Shown here: positions 1-11,310 of the stretch, piece after piece
Layout of the letters: the number at the start of each line of letters is the position of its first letter
Numbering within the stretch: position 1 is the stretch's first letter
Origin: Cristatella mucedo
Lineage: Eukaryota; Bryozoa; Phylactolaemata; Cristatellidae
NCBI GenBank assembly: GCA_009760855.2
Contig: WPIO01000167.1
Coordinates: 472,501-536,500 of the forward strand
DNA length: 64,000 bases
Direction: 5' to 3'
Position numbers and translations under genes: made by a program
The notes under the pieces: generated by a model
Told to the model about the DNA's origin: nothing
Databases searched by the model: none
What the model saw: the letters and a program-made list of their open reading frames with translations, nothing else

Positions 1-156
1 GAAAATTCACGTCATGCTCGTACTCATAATCATGTTTCAGCTAAGATGCCGGTTAAGCTCTTTACACAAAAGCTGACCAATTTCAAAAGATAGTGCTCAC
101 TTTTCTTAGAACGGCCTTGGACCGTGCTTGTGCTCAGATTTCGAATCGTATTGTAG

Positions 157-248
157 ATGTTCCAGCTCACCGGTCCGACTGCCTGCTTCCAGCAGGAGGC
201 GCCCTCTGGTGGAGGAGGCATCGGCGTGGGCACAGTGCTGTGTATCAT
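157..248 (+). CDS. CD-MPR-like receptor copy A, exon at end of luminal domain
   Basis: Penultimate visible exon of a cation-dependent mannose-6-phosphate-receptor-like (ATG27/CD-MPR fold) type I membrane protein. Such proteins cycle between Golgi and endosomes, and the classical member carries acid hydrolases. The exon opens after an AG at 155-156 and closes at a GTAAGA donor. It holds 30 codons plus two bases. The translation runs FQLTGPTACF, the last strand and final Cys of the luminal lectin-like domain, then a Ser/Gly linker, then GVGTVLCI, which starts the membrane segment. The paralogous exon at 27476-27567 is also 92 nt with the same phase, and 15 of 30 residues are identical by hand alignment. 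Upstream exons are off the left edge. The family call rests on this domain architecture and the tail; no alignment was run. Confidence 0.74.
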
Positions 249-439
249 GTAAGAACCCGCCAATTTTAGGCACTGCGATATGCGTCAATTTAGTTGCAGT
301 CATACATTGTCTAATTTTGACCGCCTCTGAACCGAGGTCAAGTCTCTCTACTTTCTGCTACTGTGCGGTGGAAATATTTACCAAGAGACTCTGAGAGACA
401 GCTGGTCCGTTCATTTGAGGCATCTCTCCTCAATATCTG

Positions 440-1035
440 AAAATCCCAGAGCAAAAACGTTATCATAATGTGGGACAAACTCTGCAGCTGGGCTCTTGCG
501 TCATGCATGCTGCCATTTCCACGTTACACCGTTGCTCAGCGACCTGTTCTGGCTTTCCCTAAAACGACGTATGATGTTTTTAGATATTTTTTTCTTCACG
601 TTTGTTCCCATTATTATCCCGCTCTGGCTTACCTATCCAAACTGCTGTCCTATTACATGCTGCGCGACGTACCACTTGCTCTTTTTACTCGAATCGGGTA
701 TCTCTCTATCTACCTAAGAAAAACTCAAATCACTCGGAATCACGTGCCGGAAGCACATGCAGCTTCCACCACCAGGAACTCACTGCTGACTGATGTCACG
801 TGACATCGATTAACATTACGACATTTTCGAAGAAGATAAAACTGTGCCTACTCCTCACCGTATTCCTTTCGTCTGAGTGAATAGTTCTATTTTGCATTCA
901 TACTGACACTGTGTGCACGTTATCACTAACTGATTTACCTCCTTCCTGTACAGCATATTGGACGAGCCTAAAAAGAGATTTATTTTCTCTATGGTCCACT
1001 AAAAATTTCTCATTATTGTTATTATTTGTTTATTA
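440..1035 (+). repeat. LINE family 2 relic (C-terminus and 3' end)
   Basis: Lies in the intron of receptor copy A. The stretch 530-720 reads as the LINE C-terminal segment (TPLLSDLFW, close to the usual PLLSDLHWLP pattern). It is followed by a diverged 3' untranslated part and, at 960-1035, by the family hairpin (AAAGAGAT...TTCTCT) with an ATTATT tail. ORFs here have stops and frameshifts, so this is an inactive fossil. Confidence 0.5.
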
Positions 1036-1237
1036 ACGATCGTTGATTCATCTCCAGCTACTTTGCAGTGAATTCTTGTACCATAGGAAATTCTAAATCG
1101 ATGCTAAAATTAACATGTGAATTGGGTGAGATTCGGACGAAGCTGATATTAACTAAAAACAGTCGCAGTTTATAGGGCACACAAGTTTACGGTCGGTGCA
1201 AAGGTTACCTACTAGTCTCAGAGCATGCGTACGGCAA

Positions 1238-1395
1238 GCTTGTTTGGCCCAGTAGTTAAGGTTCTCGCCCCAACCGAGTTCAAGGTGAATGTACTTGATG
1301 GTCAAGGTTGTAAGCTCGAGTCCAGTGGCATATATGTGTGAAACCTGAAAAAGATTAAATTCTCATATGGTGCTGTACAAATGAATTATATATTC
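1238..1395 (+). repeat. SINE B copy
   Basis: tRNA-like head with an A-box-like TGGCCCAGTAGTTAAGG and a B-box-like AAGCTCGAGTCC, then a LINE-like tail (AAAGATTAAATTCTC...GGTGC). Other copies are near 20.76, 25.05, 59.99, 61.25 and 63.84 kb. Confidence 0.62.
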
Positions 1396-1487
1396 TTAAC
1401 ATTATTTATTCTCATAAATTGTGACAGGGTGTTGCATCGATGCTGTGATGGAGTCACAGGCTTGCTGTAGTGGGCAGCCGCTGCGGC

Positions 1488-1600
1488 AAGAATAATAATA
1501 CATTTGTATAGCACCTTCAGAGTACGTAGTCTTTATCTAGACACTGTACATGTGCTGTAAGGCAATCCTGAGGTGACAACGGTGATATTAACTATGTAAT
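1488..1600 (-). repeat. LINE family 2 3' end
   Basis: The 3'-terminal segment in reverse orientation begins with AATAATAATACATTTGTATAG and continues with the hairpin and TGCTGTAAGGCAA. It lies just upstream of the receptor exon at 1632, inside the intron. Confidence 0.6.
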
Positions 1601-1631
1601 TATGTCGACGCTTACGCATCATAATCTTTAG

Positions 1632-1758
1632 ACTGGTCACTACCGTCTTCTTATACCTGGTCTTTGGTGTTCTCTACATGAAGCTGCACGTCAAAGCACA
1701 AGGTGCTGAGGCAATACCTAACATTTCATTCTGGAAGAGCATTCCTGTTCATGTGAAG
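1632..1758 (+). CDS. CD-MPR-like receptor copy A, transmembrane and tail exon
   Basis: Exon with acceptor TTTAG (1627-1631) and donor GTGAGT (1759). It supplies one base that completes the codon split at 248, then 42 codons. The product is a hydrophobic membrane span (LVTTVFLYLVFGVLY) followed by a basic cytosolic start and the segment IPNISFW. The CD-MPR tail has the same Phe-Trp pair in its FPHLAFW segment; in mammalian CD-MPR that pair prevents lysosomal delivery. The copy B exon at 28022-28148 has the same length, phase and layout. Together the two shared exons are about 40 percent identical (29 of 73 by hand count). The final short coding exon must lie downstream but was not found. Confidence 0.76.
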
Positions 1759-2234
1759 GTGAGTGTTGAACTTGAGCGGAAACCAAAAGGCCTACCTGAG
1801 TTGGCAGTTTAATCGCATCAGCGGTGTCCTCAGGGTAGCGGATTGACGCTGTTGAACTCTTCTAAGCTGGCCAGGATTTTGAACACTTTTTTTCTTGGCT
1901 AAAAGTAGGCCATCTTGACAGCGGAGACATTTTGCTCCTGCAATTGCAAACCATTTTGATACTGTGCGTCCATATAACGCACAGACGTCATTAGAATGGC
2001 GATTGATGAAAGAATCTTGTGCTTGCAATCCATCTGCTTAAAAGTGACGCTGATATTACCCCTCAGTAATGGTTAGTCTTATGCTCACAAAACTGAGCAT
2101 TAGCAAATGTATGGCGCCTCAGCCTCAAATTGTAGTTAAGGACTTCCGTTCAGAAGTTGCTAAAGAGCTTAAGGAGTGTTCGGTGTGTGAATTATGGGTC
2201 AGCTGCTGAGAATTTCGAATGTTTCAGGACCTTT

Positions 2235-2546
2235 ATCAGTTGTCTTGAACGGCTTTGATTGTGTTTTTGCTGCCTGTGTGAGCATGATACCCAAAATTTG
2301 GATTTTGATCTGGATGGCTATGGGGCGCAAACTCTTTCTGTTATTGACTCCGTGAAATCTGAAGCAGTTCCAAATCTGGGCAGCATTTTAGGACTATGTG
2401 CGTATTTTTATCAGAGTTTGATTATTCCGAACGATCCTTTTCTACTTACAAGGAAAACGTGGGAGTACGTAAATGAAGCGCACCCAATTACTCCTGAGAT
2501 GCGCATAGCTATGCTTTTGACACGTTTGCTCTTTGCTATCTTTTGA
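2235..2546 (+). mobile_element. possible Ty3/gypsy-type polymerase fragment
   Basis: The ORF contains VPNLGSILGLCAYFYQSLI. This resembles the linker after the reverse transcriptase palm in Ty3/gypsy elements, where a FLGLCSYYRRFIPNF-type segment follows a run of prolines. No catalytic motif is preserved and there is no LTR nearby. An alternative is a chance ORF. Confidence 0.35.
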
Positions 2547-2549
2547 CGG

Positions 2550-4770
2550 TTGCGCTTCCATTTCGCATTCGTCGAAAGTTTCCAGCTCTTTAAGGATCCG
2601 GCCAGTACCTGCCGTGACATTGGGAGGTCTCAGGTCAGGGAAGTCTCAGCTGAAGAAGTATCCGCTTCCTCACGAGGCAGTCATTCCTTTTACCAAGTGC
2701 TCACTTAAATACGTCTTGTTCCTGTTTGTTTTTGAGTGCTCACCGGTGCATAATCAAGTACCCGTTACTAGCTAGCGGTACTAGCTAACAGCTGGTACCG
2801 AGTGACTTGTCTTGCGCCTTATTATTCTTATTTATCATTTTAATATTATTATTTATATTATTTTATTATATAAGATAGGCCTGCGGATGAGCGGGCCTCC
2901 TCGCGCCTGCTTCTCTCTGTGTACAGAGATACCATGCATTTCAAATACCTTTGGTTAAAGATTCTCTTGCAGCAAGTGAAAATAGATTTAGTTCTCTTAG
3001 ACGCTGTGCAAACGGCTTAGAATTATTACTAATTTTATTACGGTATGGCAGCGTTTTTAATATCATAATTTAATTAGCTTGGAGTTTTAGCCACACTTTG
3101 CATTGAATCCCAATTTTAAGTGTAAGTGACCCTGGTGAAGCAGTGGTCTGTGAGTTGTGTTAAAATTGTCCCGCAATCGGTAATGTGAGAGTTCATTAAT
3201 ACTGATTAGCTTATAAATTTAGATAATTCTATATGAAGAACTTTATCAAAGTTGGCTCTAGGCTTCTGCATGTGTCAATTGAGATCAAGATAAATTAGAA
3301 TCATTGCCGTCGCCAACGGTCTGGACTCATAATTTTCAATAAATAATAAACAGAGTGCTCGCTTATTATTGCTTACTTAACGTGGCTTTTGACATAGCTT
3401 TTTTCTCTTCTAGGTCGGCGTTTTATATGTCAGATCTGGATTCCGGCCACAATCGTTAAGTTACGAAAATATCTAAAGCAAGCTTCTGTACACGTAAAGA
3501 AAGTTAGCAGGCTTCAACGCTGCTAAGAAAGTATTCGTTTTATGACTCTCAGACAGATGTCGCACGCAATTTTTCATCTGAAATATGCTTTAAATACATT
3601 ACGAACATGTTTTAGACGCTGTACATTAATCTTAAATTTTGAATAAATTATGTTTATTCTTTTGAGTTTGTTTTAGCCTTCTAAAATAAAGGTGGTATCT
3701 TAATTATTGAATGTCCACGAGATAAAAATCCAACGATTCCTGACTGTATTAACTGTAGAGTTCACTAGTATGTAGGCATAGATTGAGAGCAGGTATGTAA
3801 TTTCGGCGCCTAAGGCAGCATTGGAAAACCCATGCTAATAACTAATAAAGGGTCTGGCATTGCTACTTCATTCCATAGATTCTGCACAACTGTGAGTGCA
3901 CAAATGACAGGCTCAGGAAGTCTTACCTAGATAGAGGATATCTGACAGATCTGCTGCAGCAGTTGGTACTGTTGATAATGAAATCCTTCCTAAAGACTCA
4001 TTGTCTCATTGTCTGGTTAACAATCAGAGTGCTATGCAATCATTTGTGTCCTATGTACGCGGAAGATACCTTCAGTTCTCATACTACCATTGCCTCAAAA
4101 TTGTAATGACTGAGGTTAGATATCCGATGACTTACAACATAAACATGTATAGAAATACATGTGTAGAAAAGAGCTAAAATCGCATCAGCTTTCACAGAAT
4201 TTTCTCTATCCGCGTATTTTTATCCTTTCGTACTTACGCGAGCTGAAACTGTGGATGTTATCATGAACAATTTAGTTCCCGTTACTATGAAGCACTTGTA
4301 CAGTGCCTATGAAAAAGATTGAGTAATTTTAGATCGCTATAAAAAGGTTGTTTTAGATTGTTTATGCTTAGCAGCTCATGTGAAAGTTCTTTAATTCTAT
4401 TTCTGTAACTTGAACATCAACAATTCTTATTCGAATAGCTTCTCAACTTAACACATTTTGGCTGATTAGCGGAACTTAGTTGTGACGCTAACGAAGGCTT
4501 TTGAAGTCATTCAAAGCTACTCGTATCCTCCCAAAGCCTGAAACTCGCTGCTGACTGACATTCCAACTTCAGCTAAAATAGATCACAAGGTAGTTATCGT
4601 GTAGCGACGTAAGAAAACTAATGATTTTTGTCTATACTAGTAATAGTAATAAGTGTGTAGTATTCTCAGAAAACTAAACGTCTTCTATGTTTTATACATG
4701 TGCTGCAAAGCAAGCGTGTCAATACAGTTACCTACGTTACAGTAGGGCATGTTAGATCTGCTTTTTATTT
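2550..4770. other. AT-rich stretch without recognisable gene
   Basis: Stops in all frames, short A/T homopolymers and an ATT-rich patch near 2820-2870. It should contain, or lie upstream of, the missing last exon of receptor copy A, but I see no convincing acceptor followed by a tail-like peptide. Confidence 0.5.
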
Positions 4771-5110
4771 AAAGGTTCAAATAGTGAGGGATTATAGTCG
4801 CTATCTCAACACGCCCAATCACTGAAAGGAAATCTAACTTGGGTAGATTAAATCCTGTGAGCAAGAATTATGTTTTGAGCTTGTTTCTAAATTTTGTGAT
4901 GTTTAGTGATTTGATGTCATCGAGGATTGAGTTGAAAGCTTTGGGGACGTAGATACTAAATGTGTGGTATCCGACCGATTTAGGTTCGGTTAAGTCAATT
5001 AAGCAACGGTGCAATAAAAAGCCTGGTTATAAAAAACTACAGATAGTTTGGCTTGAGTAAACGAAAGTATACTAACATTAGGTGGCGAAAACTTGTATTA
5101 AGCTAAAGAT
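4770..5110 (-). repeat. strongly diverged LINE C-terminal fragment
   Basis: Read on the - strand, 4870-4990 gives a peptide of the form SIYVPKAFNS followed by DDIKSLNITKFR. It parallels the family 2 C-terminus (SYAPKAWNSLPT...SPDLTTFK). It is more AT-rich and more decayed than other copies, so probably an older or different lineage. Confidence 0.38.
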
Positions 5111-6160
5111 AGCCTATACGATTGTAGTGCATTGTGATAGTGATTGTTAGCGTTGGTGATGCTCTGGTGAGATAGTAAATGCTAACGAAGGACTTGATCA
5201 TCAATGAAATCAAATGCTCACGAGATAAGCAGAAAAATTAGTGAAGAGACTTTCTTAGACACTAGCTTGACACTCCTGGGGCTATCTCGATTTACACACT
5301 CATTACTACTCAAACTGTGGAGCAAATAGCTCCAAATTTCGGCTGGAAAGTTAGATGTAATAGTTTAATCTTTTATTAAAAGATTTTAGCTTCGTTGTCA
5401 TTAATCGTTTTAGCGTCTTTTAATAGAATGGCAATTTGGAGATTTGGAAAGTTAACTGATTTGCCCTGATCTGGCTGTGACTTATCAAAAAATGGTCTAA
5501 TATAAGTGTGCTTGAAGGATTACCTAAAGACTTGAATCCAAAGGCATATTTATTTAACTAATTATCGCATTTAGTAGCATATACAAGCATATGAGAAGTA
5601 AGAAAGAGAAGGCATGGAGTCTGAAGGGGTTTATTCTTCTTAAGAGACGATCCTCTAGATGAGGTCATTTAGGGCAAATTTGAGGTAAAAGGTTCAAGCA
5701 CGAACCTTAAAAGAATTTTTGGTACTATTGTAATAATTTTATAGTGAAGATTAACTCTCTGATCTCGCCTTTTTAACTATTAGATAAACAAAATCGGCTA
5801 TATCGCTTGCAGAATTTGTAGTTAATCCTGTGACCGGGGAGCAATTAAGGAAATTGTCGATGAGCAACATTAGTACGATCGGCTTGTGCAGACGTTTGGA
5901 CTTGTGCAGTGTGTGCTTCTAAAAGTTACACTTGGCGCTGTCCGGAATAGATTGCTAAGACGAAAATTGTTTGCTTATATTTTGCAAAATTTTCAACTGA
6001 ATGTTTTGTCTTTTATAATTTTCCTAAGACAGTCTTGAAACAGTAGCACAGCGAATCGGAGTTTATCGGCTTAGTTGGTCAAAAATCAAAAAGATTTTAA
6101 ATCGCGTTAGCCAATCATTGACAAATAAATAAAGTAAATACTAGCTGATTTAACAGCATT
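5110..6160. other. AT-rich stretch, nothing recognised
   Basis: No ORF above about 60 codons, no clear repeat and no RNA gene. It may hold older LINE sequence upstream of the fragment at 4770-5110. Confidence 0.4.
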
Positions 6161-6162
6161 TT

Positions 6163-6300
6163 TGCATAGTGACAGGAGAGCCTTTGCGGCTATCATCACC
6201 GCTTGCATCGGCGATAAAGCATCACCCACTGCAGGATTCGAACCCACGACCTCGGGATCTCGAGGTCACGATAAGAAAGCAAGCGGATAGTTTCCTACAG
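6163..6300 (-). repeat. SINE A copy
   Basis: On the - strand it reads GGTCGTGGGTTCGAATCCTG (intact B box) followed by the body with its GCGATAAAG and GATGATAGCCGCAAAGGC segments. The orientation-reversed body comes first on the + strand. Confidence 0.7.
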
Positions 6301-6494
6301 CAAGCAAGTTGTACCTTAAAGACTGTGCATTGATTGGCAGTTTTCGGGTGCTGGCCTGGGGTTGACGGGCACCTGGGGCGTTTGTCGAGACATTCTTGGT
6401 CTTCATGGGACAGCAGGGACTTGGTGCCGGATGCGGTGTCAGGTAGCCAACCAAAGATAGACGTAATCAAGGCGGTAAAAATGCAAGGTGAGCT

Positions 6495-6612
6495 GATTAC
6501 AAATCCTTATTCTTTAGCGACAGAACAGCCTTAACGGCTATCAACACCGGTTGTAGTGGGCGATACAGAATTGCCTGCTTCAGTGCTCGAGTTCACGACC
6601 TCGATAAATAGT
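6495..6612 (-). repeat. SINE A copy, degraded
   Basis: Contains the body (TTTAGCGACAGAACAGCC, GGCTATCAACACCGGTTG) and a decayed B box (CTCGAGTTCACGACC). It is adjacent to, and in the same orientation as, the copy at 6163-6300. Confidence 0.55.
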
Positions 6613-8740
6613 TGCAAGCACCTTCCCCTGAGCTTACATCCAAAGAGCATTACGACCTGGTCACCTTACTTGGTTCATGCACTGCCCATGCACGTTATCT
6701 TTGCAAACGATGCCACGGCAGAGATTACAAGGCGCTGCTACACCATCAACGACAAGAACTTCTCATCCTGGTGGTGCACACAAGCAGCTACATCCAGTCC
6801 CTTAGCAACGGGTGGAGTCTGTCCAAGCGTACGCAGCAAGCACTCTCGCTCACCGGCTACCAGCCACGTATTAATACGTCGGACGCGGGTCTACCTCATA
6901 TAGATTATAATTGCAAAGATTCACCCAGTTCGAATCAGCTCTTATTTCTACTCGGGTCAGTTCAGTGACGATGTAACTTAACCATCGTACTGACGGCCTT
7001 CGTACTGTCAACTCCGAGACTTGCATCGTCGTCTGCGGCCAAAAGGACACGCCATAATCAGAACCTAATCAGTCAGCCTCGGGGTAGCTTGATCAAGAGA
7101 GCTCCTTAGGACATGCTTGGATGGGGTCAATCGCTATCAAGTGCTAGAAGCGACGGCATGCTGCAGTAGATAAGCGATCAGCTAACGAAGATTAAGCAAG
7201 CGGCAAGCCTCGTCCGTAGGACGCAGTATGGGGCAGCAAGGGGCAGTAAAAATTCGCCGCTACATAGTGCTTTCGCAGCTCAAAAGTTGCCAGTTCAAAA
7301 GTTTCGCACGCTTTTTCTGCGTCTGCTAATTCCACTGCCGGAGTTCCGTCAGCTTTAGCAATTCTACTAAAGATCGCAACCCTAATGCTGAACGCGGTTC
7401 AAAGTGTCGTCGACTTCAGCTGCTTTGGGGCAGAGAGCCAAAACAAACACCAGCAAAATATATTAATTCAGGTAAGACGCTGCTGAACAATCACTTAAAA
7501 TAAATGTAAATATTTAGTACAACCACGTTGTTCCTCAACTTTAACCCTGAGCAACGTAAGGCTGCAATAACTAGCTAGCCAGCTTATTTGAAGATGCAGT
7601 AGGGCAATGCACAGTGATAATGATTTATTAAACATGGTCCCTGAAATTTAAATTGATATCATGCATAAAATACACGAGTGACCTTGTTAGCAGCGCGATC
7701 TTTAATTATCTGACCTAATTTATCTGCGACTTCCAATCTGCCCAGCATATAAGGAATGGACCTAAACGATGCAACCCCGTCTCGAGGTGGTCGTTGCGTC
7801 ACGGTGGAGCGTCAGCAGCCACAAGCTTGAAATGAGCCAAACTCAAGTCGCCATAATGCCGTACACTGCGTAAAGAGCTGACACTCTATACAGGTCACAA
7901 GATAAAGACACAGTAATTAATTGAAATCCTGCTATCAGGGTTATCGTAAACTTATGACTTAACGAAAGCGAGGAGAATTGTCGCTATATGTAGCTGGTAA
8001 GGTAGGCAACTATAGGCAGAATCGCTACAAACTCTGTCGCAGCTAACGGTCAATTTGTATTTTACATAGTGCAAGGACTCACCCGGTTTCAAATCGCCGC
8101 TCACAGAGATTGACTTCGGTCTGGCGCTCGCGCCTTATATGTCAGTCAGTACGAAAGTCTTACATAAGTCGGGTTAGTTAGATAGATATTCCACTGCACG
8201 CAAGCTTGCTTATCGCGACGATTTCATAAGCCGCGTCAAGTTCAAAGTCAGCGGCCAAGAGCAAAGTTTGTTATCGCGTGGCATTTCAAATTCCTCTTCT
8301 TTAAAACTCATGTCCATTGCGAACCATTAGTTTCTTATAGTCTCTAGTTCTTTAAAGGCCTTTGGCGACGTCATTTGAACTTCTAACTGTCAGATGTCCC
8401 ATGAATCGCCGACGCAGGCTGTGAGCTACCGTCACGCCAAAATAAAGGCCAGTCTCCTCACGCCTACAGCATCACCACATCGCTATCGTCGCCGCGTAGC
8501 GTAGCCGTCGAGCGTAGTCATAAGCTATTCAAGGCTTGTCTATCTTGTTTTTCGGCTACCACTATCAGCCGTCGGTGACCCCGCCGGCTCGAAGGTAGCC
8601 AAACTAGCCTCAAGCTTAGGGCTCCAGAGAGCCGTCCGTGCAGCATTGGCAGCAAAGTAATCGGCCTGCAGTAGTTTCTCTGTAGTAAGTCGGAATAGCA
8701 AGGTCAAGGCCCTTCAGTAACCTTGGCTCGTGCTTCCTTT
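6612..8740. other. unassigned region with one coding-like ORF
   Basis: The first 350 bases (6612-6968) are open in two + frames and have coding-like codon composition, but neither peptide (e.g. SKEHYDLVTLLGSC) matches a family I know. Two places, 6915-6930 and 8078-8095, carry CACCC followed by a B-box-like GTTCGAATC or GTTTCAAATC and may be relics of a further tRNA-derived SINE. The rest shows nothing recognisable. Confidence 0.3.
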
Positions 8741-8744
8741 CTAG

Positions 8745-8840
8745 ACAGCGCAAGCAAAATGCCTCAAAAGAGATTTTTTAAGTTCTCTTCAGGCGATATG
8801 TCAATGTACTATTATTATTATTATTATTATTATTGGAGGT
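8745..8840 (+). repeat. LINE/SINE shared 3' end with (ATT)n tail
   Basis: A degenerate copy of the hairpin (TGCCTCAAAAGAGAT...AAGTTCTCTTCAGGCGA) is followed by about ten ATT units. It marks the 3' end of a LINE family 2 or SINE B insertion. Confidence 0.55.
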
Positions 8841-9059
8841 ATTCTAACTTGGTGAGGTGCCAATGCAGACGCACTGAGAGCTTGTCCTATGCTAAAGGAA
8901 TCACGAGATGACCTTCCAGCCCAAGATCGCAGGAAGCACGCTGCGTAGGAGTGCCTATACACTGCAGGGCCGGACAAACGCTCACCGTCTGCTTTTACAG
9001 CTAGCCATTACGTCCGATCCCTATTTCAGATATGGAACTGTCTCGGACGTTTAACCGGC

Positions 9060-9330
9060 TTCTTGGTTCTGCCTTGGCTAGATTATTGTGATTCCCTTTT
9101 GGCTGGGATACCAAAAAAAGCCACTGAGTCATTACAGCTGGCGATGAATGTGGCTGGAAGGCTGGTTTACAAACCTCTGAGGTTTGACTCACATGTCTTC
9201 TTTGCTGAAAGAACTTGGATGACTGCCGTTTTATCAAAGAATACAGAGCCGAGTTCTTACGCTGACCCACAAGGACCACCTCGGCTTGGCTCCTACATAC
9301 CTAGCTGAAAAGCTGTACCAGTTTCAGCCT
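9060..9330 (+). repeat. LINE family 1 fragment (C-terminal domain)
   Basis: Translates to LDYCDSLLAGIPKKATESLQ and then VAGRLVYKPLRF. This is the domain after the reverse transcriptase in CR1/L2/Rex-type LINEs (consensus SRLDYCNSLLAGLP...AARLVF). It is immediately followed by a second, longer fragment of the same family. Confidence 0.7.
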
Positions 9331-9339
9331 CTTCGTGCC

Positions 9340-10300
9340 CTCAGCCCAGGGTCGCAGAAAGCATTCGGCGTAAAAGAGCCTCAGTATTACAGGGCGGTCG
9401 AGCGCACCCTTAATTGCCCGGCAGGTGCGGCAGGCCGCCAGGTTGCCCAACAACATCGCCGGTATCAGCTGCAGTGCCTGCCGCACTGCTCCGGGTCGGC
9501 TGGATGGGTAGAGCCGCTGCAGCAAGGCTGCCGCTCACGTTACAGTCGGCCGTTCGTGAACGGCGCTGCAAGGCCTCGTGGAACCGCTGTGCAACATGAT
9601 TATCCTCTTGGCGACACTGCCGCCTTGAAGCATTTAACTAGCTCTTTAGTTTTGTCTCGGCTTGATTATTGTAATTTCCTTTTGGCTGGGCTACCAAAGA
9701 AAGCTATTATGCCATTACAGCGGACTATGAATATGGCTGCAAGGCTGGTCTTCAAGTCCCAGCGGTTTGAGCACGTGTCACCTTTGCTGGAAGAGCTAGT
9801 ATGGTTGCCGGTTGAGCAAAGGATACGGAGCAAAGTTCTTACGCTGACCCACAAGGCCCGCCACGGCTTGACTCCTTCATACCTAGCTGAACTGCTACAT
9901 CAGTTTCAGCCTGTTCGCGCCCTCAGGTCCTGTGTGGACAATAAATTAGCTGTCCCATTCCTCCGCTTAAAGACCGTTGGCGACAGAAGCTTTAGCTCTG
10001 CAGGTCCTAGACTGTGGAACTCGCTTCCACAATTCTTACGCAACGACATCTACTCTCCAACTGCCGACTATGGCACATCTTTTTCAGCGGTCCTGAACTG
10101 CTACTTCTATGCTACTTACTACCTCAAATGCTCTCCTAATTCTGCTATGCTTCCCACTTTCTCTTTGTTGCGTGAGACGAAGTCTGTTGGCTACCGAATG
10201 CGTACCGAAAGCCGCTTAGGCTGTGAGTGCGCTATACAAAACTCTCCTGCGTAACGCCCACATGGTCTTTATGACTTTGTGGAGTTACTGACGGAAATAC
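9340..10300 (+). mobile_element. LINE family 1, C-terminal domain and 3' end
   Basis: The second half of the long ORF 9286-10254 is a well preserved LINE C-terminus. It contains SRLDYCNFLLAGLPKKA, NMAARLVF, WLPVEQRI, KARHGLTPSYLAELL and then SFSSAGPRLWNSLP. The 3' segment (GGTCTTTATGACTTTGTGG) follows the stop. The first ~100 codons (9340-9620) do not align and include an unrelated GC-rich insert, so the ORF as a whole is not a host gene. The element is 5'-truncated and has no reverse transcriptase. Confidence 0.75.
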
Positions 10301-10544
10301 ATTTCGATGCAGAGCTCGGCTTGACCTTGAGCGTGCCACTAGCGCGACAGGTCGTCCGCAAGTTCCCCAAGTCGGTGAAAGATCCTTCGGGCCGTGCAGC
10401 ACGTGAACCGAAGAGTCCAGGTCTCGGCCGACGGCTGTTCTGCCCACGGGTCTACCGACTTTGGCTAGCCTAATTCGTCATTCCGTATGAGGCATTCACA
10501 CCAACCCTTCAGGGGCCACCATCAGCGGGCCAGCGTTCGCCGAA

Positions 10545-10605
10545 TGGAAATGTTTGACAAAGCGCCTAGAAAGAGATTAAGTTCTCTGAGGGCGCTTTAT
10601 CAAGT

Positions 10606-10640
<35 letters not shown>
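10545..10640 (+). repeat. LINE family 2 3' end, intact hairpin, (ATT)n tail
   Basis: Cleanest copy of the shared 3' hairpin. AGCGCC at 10561-10566 pairs with GGCGCT at 10591-10596, and AGAGA pairs with TCTCT inside. It is followed by about ten ATT units. Confidence 0.75.
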
Positions 10641-10644
10641 TCAT

Positions 10645-11145
10645 CCAGCGGGCAAGTAAATTGCTCGAGGAACTCGGAGCACTCATAAATAGCAGTGTGG
10701 TAATTGCTATGTTGGGCATTGCCGAGGTAGCTGACTATTTCGAAACTGATACGGTAATAACGTACCGGCGAATAACTACGAAACCAAAATATTTACTTTG
10801 ATAATTAAAGACCGTTCTATGCAAGCCAAGCGTACAAAGGTTTGGCCGCAAAGACTCATCGGCCGGCGAAACGTCGCGCCTAATAAGGCTTTTCGTTTTT
10901 CTCAGTTCCGCTGAGTGATAATCTCGACGGATTCTATAGACTTAATTAAATAATGCTTTGATAAAAACTCTGCTCATCTCTATTTCATAGTTGATTGCAC
11001 AACTATTTGTTCGATTTCAGCAAGAGAGCTTATTGTAGCTTTTAAACGCGAGTTAGTAAATTATCTTACTTGGTATTTTCGAAACGACTAGCATCAAAGA
11101 TTAACCGTCGAAATATATCCACAAATATCGAACCCGGGCACGCAT
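10645..11145. other. no recognisable feature
   Basis: Only short ORFs. No repeat family or RNA gene recognised. Confidence 0.4.
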
Positions 11146-11149
11146 TAAG

Positions 11150-11310
11150 TAAAAACAGCCTCTTTTGTATAGCGACAGAAGAGCCTTTACGGCTATCAAC
11201 ACCGCTTTCAGCAGCGATAAAGAATTGCCCACAGCAGAAATCGAACCCACGACCTCGGGAACGAGGTCGTGAAAGCAACAACAGCCTTACCTAGTGCGCC
11301 ATCACGGCTC
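11150..11310 (-). repeat. SINE A copy, near full length
   Basis: Read on the - strand: tRNA-like head ending GGTCGTGGGTTCGATTTCTG, then the body with TATCG...GCTATCAACACC and the end GCTATACAAAAGAGGCTG. Confidence 0.72.

Noticed and set aside
9286-10254. 322-codon ORF as a host gene
   Set aside because: Its second half is a LINE C-terminal domain; the first part is unrelated insert.
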